Shown: positions 1-9,600 of the stretch, piece by piece
Layout: each line of letters starts with the position of its first letter
How positions within the stretch are numbered: position 1 is the stretch's first letter
Assembly (NCBI GenBank): GCA_023146255.1
Contig: JAGLCJ010000004.1
Location: 107,845-171,844, forward strand
DNA from: Alcanivoracaceae bacterium
Lineage (GTDB): Bacteria > Pseudomonadota > Gammaproteobacteria > Pseudomonadales > Alcanivoracaceae
Length of the DNA stretch: 64,000 nucleotides
Direction of reading: 5' to 3'
Made by a program: the position numbers and the translations under genes
Notes under the pieces: generated by a model
Told to the model about the DNA's origin: nothing
The model's input: the letters and a program-made list of their open reading frames with translations, nothing else
The model's database searches: none

Positions 1-427
1 CGACAGCGCCCGAGCCCTGCTGGCGGCGGCTGGCGGCGCACCGCTGAAGGCGCTGGCGCTGGAGCAGGCCGAATGGTTTGCCAATCGCGATCGCCTGCTT
101 GGTCAGTTTCTGGCTGTGCTGGAAGGCCGAACTCCGGCCAGCATTGCCGCCCAGACCCTGCTTCAGCATGAACCGTTGCCGTTGCTGGAGGCCCTGCATG
201 GCTGGCTGGCACAGGCGCTGCGCGGCCAGCAGCATGACGACAAGCTGGCGCCGGTCATGGAACGTCTGCGGCAGCGGGCCGGCGACAAGCGCCTGCTGAT
301 GCTCGCCGCCGAGGTGCAACGTGCCCGACAACTGCTGCAATCCGGCGCCAACCCGAATCCGGCCCTGCTTATGGAGCGACTGCTGCTGTTGCTGGCCGGA
401 GTTGACGCCATGGCAGGTGCCTTCTAA
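1..427 (+). CDS. holB: DNA polymerase III delta' subunit, C-terminal part
   Basis: This is the 3' end of a gene entering from the left edge; the frame is open from base 2 and ends in TAA at 425-427, giving about 141 residues. The segment is all-helical and Leu/Ala rich, with a GGAPLKALAL stretch followed by a helical collar region and GANPNPALLMERLLLLL near the end, as in the C-terminal collar domain of HolB. The delta' subunit is part of the clamp loader that places the beta clamp on DNA. The ATPase-like N-terminal half lies outside the window. The next genes, pilZ and a TatD nuclease, give the order known from Pseudomonas (tmk-holB-pilZ-tatD), which supports the call more than the short sequence does. 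Confidence 0.82.
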   Translation, partial: DSARALLAAAGGAPLKALALEQAEWFANRDRLLGQFLAVLEGRTPASIAAQTLLQHEPLPLLEALHGWLAQALRGQQHDDKLAPVMERLRQRAGDKRLLMLAAEVQRARQLLQSGANPNPALLMERLLLLLAGVDAMAGAF

Positions 428-460
428 TCTGCGACTTGTTTCGTACCGGAGTCGACAATA

Positions 461-808
461 ATGAAAATGCCCGGCGGCGGTGGGGGAATTCTCTCCCTGA
501 CCATCAAGGACAAGGCGGTGTTGTATGCGGCGTACATGCCGTTTATTCGCCACGGTGGTCTGTTTATCCCGACCACCAAGGACTACAAGCTTGGCGATGA
601 AGTGTTTCTGCTACTCAACCTGATGGATGAGTCGGAGAAGATTCCGGTGGCCGGCAAGGTGATCTGGATCACGCCGAAGGGGGCGCAGGGTAACCGCAGC
701 GCCGGGGTTGGTGTGCAGTTTTCCGATCAGGATGATACTGCCCGGAAAACCATCGAAAACTATCTGGCCGGGTCACTGGAGTCGGATCGCCCGACCCATA
801 CCATGTAA
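461..808 (+). CDS. pilZ: PilZ domain protein, type IV pilus assembly
   Basis: The product has 115 residues, the normal length for stand-alone PilZ. Most of the protein matches what I remember of Pseudomonas PilZ nearly residue for residue, including GILSLTIKDKAVLYAAYMPF, GGLFIPT, KLGDEVFLLLNLMDE and the C-terminal SDRPTHTM. PilZ of this type is needed for type IV pilus biogenesis and works with FimX and PilB. It lacks the RxxxR and D/NxSxxG residues by which other PilZ domains bind cyclic-di-GMP, and none are seen here. ATG at 461 has a GGAG about ten bases upstream. It lies 33 bases after holB and is probably cotranscribed with it. Confidence 0.95.
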   Translation: MKMPGGGGGILSLTIKDKAVLYAAYMPFIRHGGLFIPTTKDYKLGDEVFLLLNLMDESEKIPVAGKVIWITPKGAQGNRSAGVGVQFSDQDDTARKTIENYLAGSLESDRPTHTM

Positions 809-841
809 GCAGATCGGGTACACTTGCCCGAGCGATTGGAT

Positions 842-866
842 AACGCCCGCGATTGCGGGCGTTTCA
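842..866 (+). terminator. Possible weak hairpin terminator after pilZ
   Basis: AACGCCCGC-GATT-GCGGGCGTT is a perfect 9-bp stem with a 4-base loop between pilZ and the TatD gene. The downstream strand has only a short broken T run, so it may be an attenuator or a weak terminator rather than a full stop. Confidence 0.4.
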
Positions 867-881
867 GTTTGAGAGAGGCCC

Positions 882-1682
882 ATGACAGCAGCACTGACCG
901 GTCTGGTGGATTCGCACTGCCATCTCGACCGGCTTGATCTGAAGGACTATCCGGGTGGTTTGCCGGAGCTGATGCAGGCGACCGCAACGGCTGGTGTCGA
1001 CCACATGCTGTGCATCGGCGTCGACCTGGAATCGTTTCCGGCGGTACGTGATCTGGCCGAGCAGTATCCGAACGTGCACTGCACGGTTGGTGTGCATCCG
1101 CTGTACCGTGAGTCCCGTGAGCCGACCTGTGCTGAGCTGGTTAAGCTGGCGGCACATCCTCGAGTAGTGGCTATCGGTGAAACCGGGCTGGATTATTTTT
1201 ACGCCAAAGACGATACCAGCTGGCAGCGCCAGCGCTTTGCCGAACATATTGCCGCAGCGCGGCAAACCGGGTTGCCGCTGGTGGTGCATACCCGTGATGC
1301 CCGTGAAGACACCATTGCCATGTTGCGCGATCTTGGCGAAGGTCAGGTGTGCGGTGTCATGCACTGTTTCACCGAGGATCTGGCCATGGCGCAGCGGGCC
1401 ATGGAGCTTGGTTTCTACATTTCCATTTCCGGCATTGTCACCTTCCGCAATGCCGATGCCCTGCGCGAGGTGGTTCGAGCCCTGCCACTGGATCGCTTGC
1501 TGATTGAAACCGATGCGCCCTGGCTGGCACCGATGCCGCATCGGGGCAAGCAGAATGAGCCGCGTTATGTCGCCGACGTTGCCCGCTTCGTTGCCGACCT
1601 GAAACAGTTGCCGGCGACAGAACTTGTCGCCATCACCCGGAATAATTTCTTTTCCCTGTTCAACAAGGCGAGGCCGGTATGA
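882..1682 (+). CDS. TatD-family metal-dependent deoxyribonuclease
   Basis: A 266-residue TIM-barrel amidohydrolase fold of the TatD/YcfH family. Metal ligands are visible in order: DSHCHLD near the N terminus (HxH), GETGLDYFY (Glu), a His in VVHTRDA, another in MHCF and the Asp in LIETDAPWLAP. TatD enzymes are cytosolic 3'-5' exonucleases or DNases acting on single-stranded and oxidised DNA; some members may process D-Tyr-tRNA. ATG at 882 follows GAGAGAGG. The stop overlaps the rmuC start in an ATGA, so the two are probably translationally coupled. The position beside holB and pilZ matches Pseudomonas and, in part, E. coli holB-ycfH. Confidence 0.93.
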   Translation: MTAALTGLVDSHCHLDRLDLKDYPGGLPELMQATATAGVDHMLCIGVDLESFPAVRDLAEQYPNVHCTVGVHPLYRESREPTCAELVKLAAHPRVVAIGETGLDYFYAKDDTSWQRQRFAEHIAAARQTGLPLVVHTRDAREDTIAMLRDLGEGQVCGVMHCFTEDLAMAQRAMELGFYISISGIVTFRNADALREVVRALPLDRLLIETDAPWLAPMPHRGKQNEPRYVADVARFVADLKQLPATELVAITRNNFFSLFNKARPV

Positions 1683-2995
1683 GTACTTCTGCAGCGGTGA
1701 CGGTACTGCTGGCACTGTTACTGGGCGCGCTGACTGGTGCCCTGCTGGTCTGGTGGCGCAGCCGCGGCGACGGCCGTGCCGCTCTGGATCAGGTGCGTCT
1801 GCAGACCGAGCTGGAGGCGAAGCAGCAGGAGTACGCGCGTCTGCAAAGCGAGCTTGCCAGCACCCGTGAGCAGCTGGCGCAGTCGCAGCAGCAACTGGCC
1901 GAGGCCCGTGCCGAAGCCGCACGCTGGCAAGAGCGGGAAAAGCATCAGCAGGAACGGCTGCAGTGGCTGGAACAGAGTCGCGAGCAGATGAAAAAGGATT
2001 TCGAGGCGCTATCGGCAAAAATTTTCGAGGAGCGCTCGCTGAAGCTGCAGGAACAGAATCGCACCGGGCTGGATGATGTGCTCAAGCCGTTCCGTGAGCA
2101 GTTGCAGGATTTCCGCCGCCGGGTCGATCAGATTCACAGCGACGATAATCGGCAGCAGGCGACTCTGCTGGAGCAGATTCGAAATCTGCAGCAGCTCAAC
2201 CAGAAAATGGTTGAGGATGCTCGCCACCTGACCAATGCATTGAAAGGCCAGACCAAAACCCAGGGTAACTGGGGCGAGATGATTCTTGAACGGATTCTGG
2301 AAGAGTCCGGACTGGTTCGTGGTCGTGAGTATGAATCCCAGGTGTCGATGACCTCTGAATCCGGCCAGCGCCGGCAACCGGATGTGATCGTCCATCTGCC
2401 GGACAACAAGGACGTGATCATTGATGCCAAGGTGTCGCTGACGGCCTATGAGCGTTTCTGCAGGGAAGACGATGACGAGCTGCGCAAGGCAGCACTGGAT
2501 GAGCATGTACAGTCACTGCGCTCGCATATTCGCGGTCTGAACCGGAAGGAATACGAAGGCCTGGATGGCGTGCAGACGCTGGATTTCGTGCTGTTGTTTA
2601 TTCCGGTCGAGGCGGCCTTTCTGTCGGCCATGGAAAAGTCCCCGGAGTTGTATAACGAGGCCTACAACAAGCATATCGTGCTGGTCAGCCCGACCACCCT
2701 GCTGGTGACTTTGCGTACCATCAACAATATCTGGCGCAACGAGTACCAGAATCGTAATGCTCTTGAGATTGCTGACCGTGCCGGCAAGATTTGCGATCAG
2801 GTCGCGCTGGTTGCTGAGTCACTGGATGATGTCGGCGATAAACTGGGCAGGGCCCAGAAAGCTTTCGATCTCAGCTATGACCGTCTCAGTCGTGGCCGTG
2901 GCAATTTGCTGTCGCAGGCACACAAACTGGAATCCCTCGGCGCCCGCGCTCGCAAGCAGTTGCCCGCGCCGCAGGATGATGACTCGGAAGACTGA
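1679..2995 (+). CDS. rmuC: DNA recombination protein RmuC
   Basis: The product has 438 residues with an N-terminal membrane anchor (about residues 5-26), a long Gln/Glu/Arg-rich coiled coil (about 35-175), and then the RmuC nuclease-like core containing NWGEMILERILEESGL, PDVIVHLPD, VIIDAKVSL and FIPVEAAF. RmuC limits inversion between short inverted repeats; the core resembles restriction-endonuclease folds, with the acidic residue and DAK motif typical of that family. The length agrees with other proteobacterial RmuC proteins. It overlaps the upstream TatD gene by four bases. A 285-base gap follows before the convergent gene. Confidence 0.95.
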   Translation: MSTSAAVTVLLALLLGALTGALLVWWRSRGDGRAALDQVRLQTELEAKQQEYARLQSELASTREQLAQSQQQLAEARAEAARWQEREKHQQERLQWLEQSREQMKKDFEALSAKIFEERSLKLQEQNRTGLDDVLKPFREQLQDFRRRVDQIHSDDNRQQATLLEQIRNLQQLNQKMVEDARHLTNALKGQTKTQGNWGEMILERILEESGLVRGREYESQVSMTSESGQRRQPDVIVHLPDNKDVIIDAKVSLTAYERFCREDDDELRKAALDEHVQSLRSHIRGLNRKEYEGLDGVQTLDFVLLFIPVEAAFLSAMEKSPELYNEAYNKHIVLVSPTTLLVTLRTINNIWRNEYQNRNALEIADRAGKICDQVALVAESLDDVGDKLGRAQKAFDLSYDRLSRGRGNLLSQAHKLESLGARARKQLPAPQDDDSED

Positions 2996-3280
2996 AACCG
3001 GCGAGCAAAAAAAGGCCCGACTGTCCGGGGGAGGAGATGTCGGGCCAGCCACTCTGAAGCGCGTCGGAGGCAGGGCGCCTCCGCGTCTGTGCCGGTGCCA
3101 TATCGAGGAGGATGACACCGCAGGTGAATGATGCGCGCCCGAATCATTTTCGACAATGCCGCTGTTAGAACGATTACTTATCGCTCAGGCTGCACAATTC
3201 CGCGTTGAAATAAGCGTAACGTTACTCATCCTTTCTGTTGAGATTAAATTCTCATAGACAACTGTACTTGTGAACGTCTG
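2996..3280. other. Intergenic gap between convergent genes
   Basis: I see no gene here. It contains a hairpin at 3014-3046 and an AT-richer stretch near 3150-3260 without a recognisable promoter or RNA. Short open frames across it have no start signals or family likeness. Confidence 0.5.
3007..3046 (-). terminator. Probable rho-independent terminator on the minus strand
   Basis: GGCCCGAC and GTCGGGCC pair around a 17-base loop. Read on the minus strand the stem is followed by seven T residues. It lies about 235 bases past the stop of the minus-strand gene at 3281, so it probably ends that transcript. Confidence 0.5.
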
Positions 3281-4138
3281 TTACTCCACCAGCCTGACAA
3301 CCCGGTCTGTTTTTTCCTGACGATCAGCTTCGGCCGGCGTGCTGTCGCCGACACTGGCCAGTTCAGCATGTGGTCCATTCCATGGCTGCAGACGGATTCG
3401 GGTATTGTCGAGCTGGTCGACAAACGGGTACTTGATGACATCCAGATATGGCGAGTGATCGAAGTCGGCGGCGAAATAGATGCCGGGTTGGCGACTGAAT
3501 AGCCTTGCCTTGCCGTCACGTTGCTGCTTGATCAGTGGCAACACCGGGAACTGGACAAACTCGAAGGCTTCTCCGATGGGGGTGCCAACCAGCTGACGTA
3601 GCAGGCTGCCTGCCAGTGCTGCAAAGGCGCTGCACCGCCAGCGGCGTGGCAACCACCCCCACGGCAGCAACAGCACCACCATCGCAAACCAGGAGCGTTG
3701 TGCGCCGAGGCCTAGCCGGCTGATAACGTGGCGCAGTGCCGCGCCGGACTCTTCCGCCTGCAAGCCGCGCGGCCGACAGATACGCAGATGTTCATGTTCA
3801 AGCGCCGACAGCGTCCGCAGACGGACACCACTGTCGAGGCGGGCTTCGACAATAAGTCGGGTATCGGCGCTGCAGGGCAGGTAATCAGACAGCTGCCGGC
3901 GCAGCGCCGGATCGGCAATGTCATGCAGCTGACCAAGATACAGGCAGGCTCGTGACCAGCGCGATGAGGTCACGGTTTTCAGGGCCTCATCAAGCCGCGA
4001 GCGGCCGTCAATCAGCAATACATCGCCTGATTGCAGCGTGCGGCAGAGCCGGTCGAAATCGGACAGGCGAATGACACTGCCGGGACGTTCATGCTGTAGC
4101 CAGTTGCAGCACCACTGATACAGGCGATTCAGATCCAT
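3281..4138 (-). CDS. Lipo-like permuted NlpC/P60 (YiiX-type) protein, apparently catalytically dead
   Basis: A 285-residue protein related to the permuted papain-like (YiiX / lipo-like) family. The frame is clear: GDVLLIDGRSRLDEALKTVT, LYLGQL, LIVEARLDSGVRLRTLS, HLRICRPRGL and FPVLPLI match the family in order. The catalytic His normally sits in a W-S-H-x-x-LYIG motif; here it reads WSRACLYLG, with Arg at about residue 63. The catalytic Cys is expected in an I-C-S-T motif; here the aligned stretch is LVGTPIGEAF, with Val at about residue 184. Both catalytic residues therefore seem lost. ATG at 4138 is chosen; an in-frame GTG at 4150 is possible. It follows the aminotransferase on the same strand after a short gap. 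Substrate and role are unknown. Confidence 0.7.
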   Translation of the reverse strand: MDLNRLYQWCCNWLQHERPGSVIRLSDFDRLCRTLQSGDVLLIDGRSRLDEALKTVTSSRWSRACLYLGQLHDIADPALRRQLSDYLPCSADTRLIVEARLDSGVRLRTLSALEHEHLRICRPRGLQAEESGAALRHVISRLGLGAQRSWFAMVVLLLPWGWLPRRWRCSAFAALAGSLLRQLVGTPIGEAFEFVQFPVLPLIKQQRDGKARLFSRQPGIYFAADFDHSPYLDVIKYPFVDQLDNTRIRLQPWNGPHAELASVGDSTPAEADRQEKTDRVVRLVE

Positions 4139-4177
4139 CGTCTTTGCCACGCGGGTCGGTTCATGTCGGGCGCCACG

Positions 4178-5293
4178 TTACAGCAGCGCCAGCGCCCGGT
4201 CGATGACCTGGTCCTGAGTGTAAAAGTGAGGCGAGAAACGAATGCCGCCGCCGCGTGGGGCGCAGACCACACCGGCATCCCGAAGCCTCTGGAACAGATG
4301 GTCGCTGTCCTGCTGTGGCGAACGGAAGGTGACTATCCCGGCGCGTCGATCCGGCTGCTGCGGGCTCAGCAGCAGCATGCCCCGAGCCAACAGGCCGTCC
4401 TGCAGGCGTTGGACGCGGCTCTGTAGCAGTTCGCCGACCTGATTCATGCCCACTTCCAGCAGCAGCGACAGGCTGGCACTGAGAGCATGGGCGCAGAGCA
4501 GGTTCGGGCTGCCGCACTCGAACCGACGCGCCGAGTGGGCCGGCTGCCAGTCATGGCGGCTGTAGTCGCCGGCATGTTCGATCATGTGCCAGCCATACTG
4601 GTGCAGGGTCAGGCTGGGCCGCAGCTCCGGTCGGCACCAGAACAGCGCCAGTCCCTCCGGGCCGAGCATCCACTTGTGGCCATCGGCAACAACAAAGTCG
4701 GCCTGCCAGGCCTGTACGTCCACGGGCAGGGCGCCAATGACCTGAATGGCATCAACGCAGAACAGGATGTTACGTGCTCGACAGGCGGCGCCCAGCCGTG
4801 CCATATCCAGTTTCAGGCCGGTGCCGTACTGCACGGCACTGATCGCCAGCAGGCGGACCGAGTCATCCATGGCGGCGATCAGGCTGGCCTCCGGGTCCGG
4901 GCCGTCCAATGACACCTCGGTGACGGTGACGCCCTTTGCTGCCAGTGCCTGCCACGGGATGCGGTTGGAGGGGAACTCCTGATTACTGATCAGCACTCGG
5001 TCGCCGCTTTGCCAGGGCAGTCCACCGGCCACCACCGAGAGGCCCTCGGAGGTGTTTTTCAGCAGTGCAATGTCGTCGGCCGAGGCAGCATGGATCAGGC
5101 TGGCCAGCTGCTCGCGCAGGCGTTGTTCGGTGACCAGCCACTGCGGGTAATGACGGGCGCCGGTGCTGGCATTCTCTTCGGCAAAACGGATCACTGCATC
5201 ACGGCTGCGGGCCGGCCACGGCGCCACTGCGGCATGGTTCAGGTAAAGGGTGTCCGGGTCCTGTGGGAACTCAGCGCTGAAATCGACCGTCAT
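4178..5293 (-). CDS. Class V PLP-dependent aminotransferase
   Basis: The product has 371 residues of the class V aminotransferase fold (cysteine desulfurase / isopenicillin N epimerase-like). The PLP lysine is in VVADGHKWMLGPEG, preceded by the cofactor Asp in CVDAIQVIGALPVD; LYLNHAAVAPWP near the N terminus is typical of the group. It lacks the SufS/IscS active-site Cys loop, so it is not an obvious cysteine desulfurase and its substrate is unknown. ATG at 5293 is preferred over an upstream in-frame start at 5326 because the family begins just before the LYLNHAA motif. It is divergent from tetR, with a possible shared operator between them. Confidence 0.85.
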   Translation of the reverse strand: MTVDFSAEFPQDPDTLYLNHAAVAPWPARSRDAVIRFAEENASTGARHYPQWLVTEQRLREQLASLIHAASADDIALLKNTSEGLSVVAGGLPWQSGDRVLISNQEFPSNRIPWQALAAKGVTVTEVSLDGPDPEASLIAAMDDSVRLLAISAVQYGTGLKLDMARLGAACRARNILFCVDAIQVIGALPVDVQAWQADFVVADGHKWMLGPEGLALFWCRPELRPSLTLHQYGWHMIEHAGDYSRHDWQPAHSARRFECGSPNLLCAHALSASLSLLLEVGMNQVGELLQSRVQRLQDGLLARGMLLLSPQQPDRRAGIVTFRSPQQDSDHLFQRLRDAGVVCAPRGGGIRFSPHFYTQDQVIDRALALL

Positions 5294-5347
5294 GCTCACG
5301 AAATCCTGTCGTCTGGCCCGGTTCAATCGGGCGGTGAAGTGTGACTG

Positions 5348-5365
5348 CTAACGCTTTTCCGTTAG
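5348..5365. promoter_or_regulatory. Candidate TetR-type operator
   Basis: CTAACG-N6-CGTTAG is a perfect 6-bp inverted repeat in the 125-base gap between the divergent aminotransferase and tetR genes. TetR-family genes usually control themselves and the divergent neighbour through such a site. The assignment rests on position and symmetry only. Confidence 0.45.
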
Positions 5366-5418
5366 ACTTGCCAGTCATCTCAGTAGTCTGTGAACACCCC
5401 CGCCTCAAGGAGATATCA

Positions 5419-6051
5419 ATGGGTGATCTCGAAAAAGCGACCCGACGTGCGCAGGAATTCCGCCAGCGCGAGCGGGAGATCCTCGATGCCGCACTGGAGC
5501 TGTTTCTGGAGCAGGGCGAGGACCGTGTCACGGTAGAGATGATTGCTGACAAGGTCGGCATCGGCAAGGGCACCATCTACAAACACTTCGAGACCAAGAA
5601 CGAAATTTACCTGTTGCTGATGATCCGCTACGAGGAGGCACTGGCCGAGCGCTTTGAGCGGATCCGCGAATCGGATGACAAGGAGCGGCTGGCCCGCGAC
5701 TATTTCCATTTCCGTATTGCCGACCCCAAGCGCTATCAATTGTTCGACCGGCTTGAGAACAAGGTCATCAAGGATCATGCGGTGCCGGAGCTGGTGGAAA
5801 AGCTGCATCGCATCCGCGCCGCCAACTTTGATCATCTGACTCGCATTGTCCGCTCACGGATTGATGAGGGCACGCTGGAAGAGGTGCCGGAGATCTACCA
5901 CATCTGCATCGCCTGGGCGCTGGCCCATGGCGCGGTGGCGCTGATGGAATCGCCGTTCTATCAGCGGCTGATTGATGACAAGGCTGATTTTCTCGATTTT
6001 CTCGTCAATATCGGCATTCGCATGGGCAACAAGGGTCAGCGGGGCCACTGA
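5419..6051 (+). CDS. TetR/AcrR family transcriptional regulator
   Basis: A 210-residue protein with an N-terminal helix-turn-helix (about residues 15-60) containing ILDAALELFLEQG, TVEMIADKVGIGKGTIYKHF and the usual following helix, then an all-helical ligand domain. ATG at 5419 has AAGGAG six bases upstream; an earlier in-frame start at 5341 would cross the putative operator and has no such site. Two bases separate it from the DUF1285 gene, so the two form an operon. The tetR-DUF1285 pair next to tatD-pilZ-holB matches the PA2957-PA2961 order of Pseudomonas aeruginosa as I recall it. The ligand is unknown. Confidence 0.93.
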   Translation: MGDLEKATRRAQEFRQREREILDAALELFLEQGEDRVTVEMIADKVGIGKGTIYKHFETKNEIYLLLMIRYEEALAERFERIRESDDKERLARDYFHFRIADPKRYQLFDRLENKVIKDHAVPELVEKLHRIRAANFDHLTRIVRSRIDEGTLEEVPEIYHICIAWALAHGAVALMESPFYQRLIDDKADFLDFLVNIGIRMGNKGQRGH

Positions 6052-6053
6052 GT

Positions 6054-6611
6054 ATGGCCTCGGCGCTGGACGAGCTGCTGGCCCGGTTGAGTCAGGCTGA
6101 GCAGGGCCCCGGCGGTCCACCGCTGGACAAGTGGCATCCGCCGCTGTCCGGCGACATCGATATCCGCATTGCCGCAGATGGCCGGTGGTATCACGAAGGC
6201 GATCTGATCGCCCGGGCGCCTCTGGTGAAACTGTTTTCCTCGATCCTGCGTCGTGAAGGCGACGACTACTTTCTGGTAACGCCGGTGGAGAAGTGGCAGA
6301 TTCGGGTGGATGACTTGCCGTTTGTTGCGCACTCTGTGGCCCGGATCGAGCGTGATGGTGTTGACCATATCCTCTTCACCACCAATGTCGGTGACGAGGT
6401 ATTGCTCGACCGCGCTCATCCGCTTGAGGTTGAGACGCTGGCAGGAGGCGAGCCGAGGCCGTCGATGCATGTGCGTGCCAATCTGTGGGCGAGAATTGAC
6501 CGGCCATCTTTCTATCAGCTGGTTGACTGGGCCCGGACGGGGACTGAAAACGGCCAGAATTTCCTTCACGTCGACAGTGCCGGCCAATCCTTTACCCTGG
6601 GGAGTATCTGA
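6054..6611 (+). CDS. DUF1285 family protein
   Basis: The product has 185 residues and is recognisably DUF1285 throughout, with PPLDKWHPPLSGDIDIRIAA, DGRWYHEGDLI, KLFSSILRREGDDYFLVTPVEKW, and RPSFYQLVDWA near the C terminus. These are small cytosolic two-domain proteins of unknown function, conserved in proteobacteria. The strict link to a TetR regulator, two bases upstream, suggests a shared response. No signal peptide or membrane segment is seen. Confidence 0.92.
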   Translation: MASALDELLARLSQAEQGPGGPPLDKWHPPLSGDIDIRIAADGRWYHEGDLIARAPLVKLFSSILRREGDDYFLVTPVEKWQIRVDDLPFVAHSVARIERDGVDHILFTTNVGDEVLLDRAHPLEVETLAGGEPRPSMHVRANLWARIDRPSFYQLVDWARTGTENGQNFLHVDSAGQSFTLGSI

Positions 6612-6698
6612 CTGATTTGATGGCGTAATTCTCCTGACGACCGAGCTGTATCAGGCCGCCAGCACAGCGCTATACTCCGGCCATCGGGGCTATCATTG

Positions 6699-9600
6699 AT
6701 GCGGATCATGGACTTTCTCAGAACAGCAGGAGCGCTGTCGGCTCTGCTCCTTACCTTGTCATCCAGTCTGTCTGCCACTGTCACCTATGAAGGCACCAAT
6801 GGTGTCGCGGCGACAGTATTCAATGCAGCGAGCTACTCATCGCTTGCCTGCACCAGTTGTCACTCTGTCGCCGGTTTGCAAACACCGTATCTGGAAAGCT
6901 GGACAGACATCAGTACCTATGGCGCCTCGAACACCAGTGATTTCTCCTGCGTCACCGGCTATGACGGTCGTGCGGTGACCGGTTTCAACTACATGGCAAA
7001 CCGGGTGTCCTGCGGTGAAATGCCATCGGGTGACGATCTGGATGCAACCGGGAAAACGCTTTTTGCCAGTTGGCAAAGTGGTGGCTTCCAGCGCTGGGCT
7101 GCGCCAACGATGGCTACCAGTGCGGCCTCATCCGTTTCCAAATACGGCGCGACGCTCAACGGTACGATCAATGAAAACGGCTCGGATGCCACCGGTGGTG
7201 CATTCTTTCGTTACTCCACCAGTGCCGCGACTATCGATGCAGACGGTGGCACTGCGTCGACAACCACCAATCCGGCCGGTACCGGTGGTGGTACCGCATC
7301 GACCGCTTATAACCGGACCATTTCCGGGCTTTCCTGTGGCACGACTTACTATTTCAAGGCCTGGGGCACTAATGGTCGTGGCACCAGCGAAGGCACTCGC
7401 CTGAGTTTTACCACCAGCGCCTGCCCGAGTATTACTCAGGGTGCCAGCGTCGGTGTGGTGATGTCGGAAGACAGCTCACCGACGCCGTTCAGTCTGGTAC
7501 TGAATGCCAGTGAAAGCGTGACCTGGTCCATTTTTACCCAGGCCAGTAACGGTACTGCCAGTGTCACTGCCGGTGCTGCCACTTCGAAGTCGGTTTCCTA
7601 CACACCGAGTGCAAATTACAACGGCGCCGATTCTTTCATCGTCCGCATATCGGATGGCACCACCACGGATGACATTACCGTTAATGTGACCATCAATGCG
7701 GTCACTGATGCTCCGGTGATCAGTCAGGGTGCGAGTGTTGGCGTGGTGATGTCGGAGGACAGCTCACCAACACCGTTCTCCCTGAATCTGAACGCCTCTG
7801 ATGTCGATAGTGGAACGCTGTACTGGCGGATCAGTAGCGCCGCATCAAATGGCACGGCCGGGATATCCGGTGGCACCAACTCTACTTCTGCCAGTGGCGC
7901 AGCCAAGGGCATTACCTACACGCCGACAGCCGACTACACCGGTAGTGACAGTTTTATCGTCCAGGTCAGTGACGGCAGTAATGGTACCGGCTTGTCGGAT
8001 TTCATTACCGTCAATGTCACCGTCAATGCGGTGAATGATACGCCTGTGTTCAGCGTTGCATCGCCAGTGGCGGTGGTGATGTCAGAGGACAGCGCGCCGA
8101 CGCCGTTCTCGCGCACGCTGATTGCCAGCGATGTCGACAATGGAACACTGTACTGGCGGATCAGTAGTGCTGCATCGAACGGAACAGCGGGGGTTTCCGG
8201 TGGCACAAACTCGACATCTGCCAGCGGTGCCAGCAAGAGTATTACCTACACACCGAATGCCAACTACTTTGGCAGTGACAGCTTTATCGTTCAGGTCAGC
8301 GATGGTTCCAATGGCACCGGCCAGTCTGCCTTCATGACCGTCAATGTCACCATCAATGCCATTAATGACGCGCCGACCATTACTTCAATTCCGTCGACTT
8401 CCGGTACCGAGGGTGTGCTGTATTCCTATACCGCCACCGTGAATGATCCGGACGATACCAACAACGGCACGGCTTTGACCTGGAGTCTGGATCAGGCGCC
8501 GACAGGAATGACGGTCAGTACCACCGGACTGGTGCAGTGGACGCCACCCAACGGTGTCACCACTGCGGATGTCACCCTGCGGGTGGCGGATGGCGGTGAA
8601 AATGGTGCCGTTGCCGATACCCAGAGCTGGACCATCTCTCTGGATGCAGTGAACGACCCGCCGGTGATTACCTCGACTGCGCCGACCACTGCTACCGAAG
8701 ATGTGCAGTACAGCTATCAGGTGGCAGTGAGCGATCCGGATGACACCAATAATGGTGCCAACCTGACGTTCCAACTGAGCAATGCCCCTGCCGGAATGGT
8801 TGTCAGCAGCACCGGCCTGATTACCTGGACACCGCTTGAAGGCGTGCTCAGCAGCGGCGCGGTGACGGTTACCGTCAATGATGGCGGCGAAAACGGTGCC
8901 GGACCGGACAGTGAAATCTTTACCGTTACCGTCACGCCAGTGAACGACGCGCCGCAGATTGTCAGTGCGGCGGTGACCACCGCGACGGAAGATACTCTGT
9001 ATCAATATGCGGTGGGCGTGAGTGATCCGGATGACGCCAATAACGGTACTGCATTGTCGTGGTCGCTGCAGAATGCACCGACCGGCATGAGCATCAGCAG
9101 TACCGGCACCATTAGCTGGACACCATCAGAAGGCGTGCTGAGCAGTGGCGCCGTCACAGTGCGGGTACAGGATGGTGGCGAGAACGGTGCCTTGCCGGCA
9201 ACCCAGACCTTCACTGTTACAGTGACGCCGGTGAACGATCCGGTCACCATTACATCGTCAGCACCTTTAACGGCAACGGAAGACCTGCAGTACAGCTACC
9301 AGATTCTGGTCAGTGATCCCGATGACGCCAACAATGGTACCGATATCAATTTTGCCCTGACCAGTGCACCGGCGGGCATGGCGGTCAGCAGCACCGGTCT
9401 GGTGACCTGGACACCGGCAAATGGTGTGTTGAGCTCCGGAACGGTGCGCGTGCGTGTCCAGGATGGGCTGGAGAATGGCGCGGTTGCGGCGATTCAGCAG
9501 TGGACGGTGACGGTGACCCCGGTCAACGATGCCCCCGTGATCAGCGCGATTACTGCTCAAACCGTTGAGGAATTGTCGTCATTCAGCTTTGCCGTGCAAG

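Noticed and set aside
864..2018. 384-residue minus-strand frame over tatD and rmuC
   Set aside because: It lies opposite two conserved genes and has no protein family features.
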